Shown: piece after piece, positions 62,214-64,000 of the stretch
Layout: the number at the start of each line of letters is the position of its first letter
How positions within the stretch are numbered: position 1 is the stretch's first letter
DNA from: Polyangium sp. 6x1
GTDB taxonomy: Bacteria; Myxococcota_A; Polyangia; Polyangiales; Polyangiaceae
DNA: 64,000 nucleotides
Direction: 5' to 3'
Assembly (NCBI RefSeq): GCF_029946515.1
Contig: NZ_JARZHH010000053.1
Coordinates: 17,772 to 81,771, forward strand
The notes under the pieces: model-generated
Database searches by the model: none
Seen by the model: the letters and a program-made list of their open reading frames with translations, nothing else
What the model was told of the DNA's origin: nothing
Program-made: the position numbers and the translations under genes

Positions 62214-63256
62214 CACGCCTCGGGGTGCTCGAGCCGCTGCCAGTCGAGGATCATCCGCGAGCCGAACTCCACGCGATCGACGTCCGCGAGGACCTCGGCC
62301 TCGATCGCGCGGCCGTTGCGGCGCACGCCGTTCGTGCTGCCCGTGTCGATGGCCCAGACGTCCGCGCCGATGCGGACGAGGAGGAAATGCACGCGGGAGA
62401 CGTTCCTGTCGATCTCGCCGAGCGAGAGGCCACATCGTTCGTAGCGGCCGATGAGCAGGCCTTGTTCGAGCCGCTCGGCCGAGACGCGCCGCTTCGCCTT
62501 CGCCATGCCGGCCTGCAGGCGGATCGTCCCCCAGGCGATCTCGGGCTCCTCGTCGTCGCCGAGCAGGAGCGGCGAGGCTTGCGTGGTGACGCGCGAGGGC
62601 TCTTCGAGGCCGCGATACGGGCCGCCGCGCAGCCGCGGCGGAGGCAATGCGTCGACGCCGGCGCGTTTGTCGGCGGCGGTCGGGGCGCGCCGATCGACGA
62701 ACGTGCGCGGCGGCATCGAGGTCCACGCGTCGCCCGCGCGCTCGGGCCACTTGACGGACGGCGAGCACGGCAAGAACCAGAGCGCGTACGCGCCGATCGA
62801 GACGTACGTGGGGCCGTCGGAGGCGAGCGCGCCGCTCTCTTGCCCGTCCTCGGCGCGGAAAGGCAGCTTCGTGTTGAGGTCCCAGACCTGGAGCTTCGGC
62901 GCGCCGCCCTCGGCGAGGACGAGCGCGGCCATGTGGCGCAGCGAGATCGCGGACGAAGCCAGTTGCAAGCGGCACTTCGTGTGCCGGCCGATGGTGAGCG
63001 GCGAGCCGGCCTCGCAGAGGACGCCGCCGGCGAGGCGCGCGCGCGGATCGATCGCCGCGACGGCGAAGCCGGGCTTTCGCGCGGCGGAGGCGAGCTCGGC
63101 GAGCCGGTCGTAGGCGACGAGGAACGCGGTGCGAGGCGGGGGCGCGGGGAGATTTTCGTCGGACGCGGCGAGGGCGGCCATCGTGCCGCGGTTGTCGAAA
63201 AGGGGACCAAATGTGCCCGTCTCTTCCCCGGGCTCCTCGTCGTCGTTTGCGCGCAT
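62213..63256 (-). CDS. Twin FHA-domain protein
   Basis: A 347-residue cytoplasmic protein. It has an N-terminal acidic stretch (DDEEPGEETG), an incomplete FHA-like region (~70-170, with TIGRHTKCRLQL and SLRHMAA), and a full C-terminal FHA domain (~250-335) with IGRYERCGLSL, SRVHFLLVR and STNGVRRNG. The region between is Pro/Arg-rich. ATG 63256 is chosen because the 94 residues upstream are low complexity. It probably binds phosphothreonine on a kinase substrate. It is coupled to the oxygenase gene. Confidence 0.82.
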   Translation of the reverse strand: MRANDDEEPGEETGTFGPLFDNRGTMAALAASDENLPAPPPRTAFLVAYDRLAELASAARKPGFAVAAIDPRARLAGGVLCEAGSPLTIGRHTKCRLQLASSAISLRHMAALVLAEGGAPKLQVWDLNTKLPFRAEDGQESGALASDGPTYVSIGAYALWFLPCSPSVKWPERAGDAWTSMPPRTFVDRRAPTAADKRAGVDALPPPRLRGGPYRGLEEPSRVTTQASPLLLGDDEEPEIAWGTIRLQAGMAKAKRRVSAERLEQGLLIGRYERCGLSLGEIDRNVSRVHFLLVRIGADVWAIDTGSTNGVRRNGRAIEAEVLADVDRVEFGSRMILDWQRLEHPEA

Positions 63257-63420
63257 CGCTCGGCGATCATTGGGGCATGGAAGCGGCGCGGAGGCAAGCT
63301 GGGGATCGATGGAGGAGCGTTGAGTCGGGCCGCCGCTTGCGGTAGCGTCGCGCCTCCGTCGGGCTGGAGGGGGAACGTTGCCCCGCGCCCGCGTGAACCG
63401 TTCCTGCGAGGAGCCACTCA

Positions 63421-64000
63421 TGAAGCGCCCGATAGCGCTCGTATTTCCCTTGATCGCCCTTTTATGGGCCGTCGTTTTGCTCGCGTATCCACGCGCCGCC
63501 CAGGCCGCGACGACGATCCCGGGCGGCAACATCATCAACCAAACCTGGACCGTGGCCGGGAGCCCTTACATCGTGCAAGGGGACATCACCGTCCCCGCGG
63601 GCGCGAAGCTCACGATCCAGGCCGGCGTCGAGGTGCAGTTCGGCACGTCGGACGGCCTGGCGACGGGCAGGGACACCAGTGAAGTCGAGGCGACGATCCG
63701 CGGCACCCTGGAGGTGCAGGGGACCGCGGCGAGCCCCGTGAACTTCCGGTCCACGTCCTCGGGCGCGGGCCAGTGGTACGGCGTCGTCGTCGAGTCCACG
63801 GCCGTCCTCACGACGACGGAGCTCGTCGTGCAGCACGCGCAGTACGGGTTTCACGTGGCCGACGCGCAGCCCGCGCTCTCCGGGTTCACGGCGCACACGA
63901 ACTCGTACGGCGTGTACTACACGGGGACGGGCGGCGGCTCGATCTCGAACGCGGTGATCCGGAACAACGGCAGCCGCGGCGTGTACATGTATTCGTCGGG
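63421..64000 (+). CDS. Secreted right-handed beta-helix protein, 3' end cut by the window
   Basis: The first 193 residues of an exported protein. The signal peptide (KRPIALVFPLIALLWAVVLL) ends near AQA, residue 29. The mature part has repeated short strands (YIVQGDITVPAGAKLTIQAG, VEVQFGTSDG, ISNAVIRNNGSRGVYMY) typical of parallel beta-helix (pectate-lyase-like) folds. No catalytic residue can be assigned. ATG 63421 follows TGCGAGGAGCC. The protein continues beyond the window. It is divergent from the FHA gene. Confidence 0.86.

Overview
The window is about 70% GC, has strong third-position GC bias and encodes typical Myxococcota proteins: a MYXO-CTERM-type sorting tail, paired FHA-DUF4388 proteins, a Ser/Thr kinase fused to an AAA/TPR module, a bacterial enhancer-binding protein with a huge sensory N-terminus, and several lipoproteins with long Gly tethers. 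Taken together this points to a Polyangiales myxobacterium (Polyangium-like). This is an inference from gene content; there is no 16S rRNA in the window. No rRNA, tRNA, CRISPR array, transposase or prophage was seen.

Layout. 0-5 kb: truncated gltX, ccmB, a 2Fe-2S/FAD oxidoreductase, a degenerate phosphoesterase-like protein overlapping nadD, and a DUF2520 protein. 5-11.4 kb: a 1240-residue sigma-54 activator, a small lipoprotein and a membrane histidine kinase, all co-oriented. 11.3-14.1 kb: kdd (3,5-diaminohexanoate dehydrogenase) and fhs, probably one operon. 14.2-17 kb: an FHA-DUF4388 protein facing chaC-rlmE-rplC, with rplC away from its usual operon. 17.2-23 kb: copper P-type ATPase with duplicated YHS domains, a membrane protein, SCP2, and an AMACR-like CoA racemase. 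22.8-28.1 kb: a stand-alone MshEN (c-di-GMP receptor type) protein divergent from a Ser/Thr kinase that is translationally coupled to an APP1-like phosphatase. 28.2-31.3 kb: divergent UPRT-like enzyme, SUKH protein, hisD. 31.4-40.2 kb: a giant metzincin lipoprotein, a second FHA-DUF4388 protein and a Tat-type MYXO-CTERM surface protein. 40.3-45.1 kb: glutaryl-CoA dehydrogenase, an alpha/beta hydrolase, and an ACP / methyltransferase / fatty-acyl-AMP ligase operon. 45.3-58.9 kb: envelope and secreted functions (esterase, FUSC transporter, L,D-transpeptidase, lipid-anchored expansin with a GH13 glucosidase, Gly-tethered lipoprotein, carboxypeptidase-like repeat protein). 59.5-63.3 kb: a possible new redox cluster of di-iron protein, creatininase-family hydrolase, Fe(II)/2OG oxygenase and twin-FHA protein. 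63.4-64 kb: a truncated beta-helix protein.

How genes work together. The best-supported units are kdd-fhs, rplC-rlmE-chaC, nadD with its overlapping neighbours, kinase-APP1, expansin-GH13, ACP-methyltransferase-FAAL (4-nt stop/start overlaps), FHA-2OG oxygenase (1-nt overlap) and creatininase-di-iron protein (20-nt gap). Many genes have no Shine-Dalgarno but carry a TANNNT box 6-9 nt before the start codon, suggesting leaderless transcripts are common here. Coordinates of starts are reasoned from frame, motif conservation, overlaps and these signals; none was tested.
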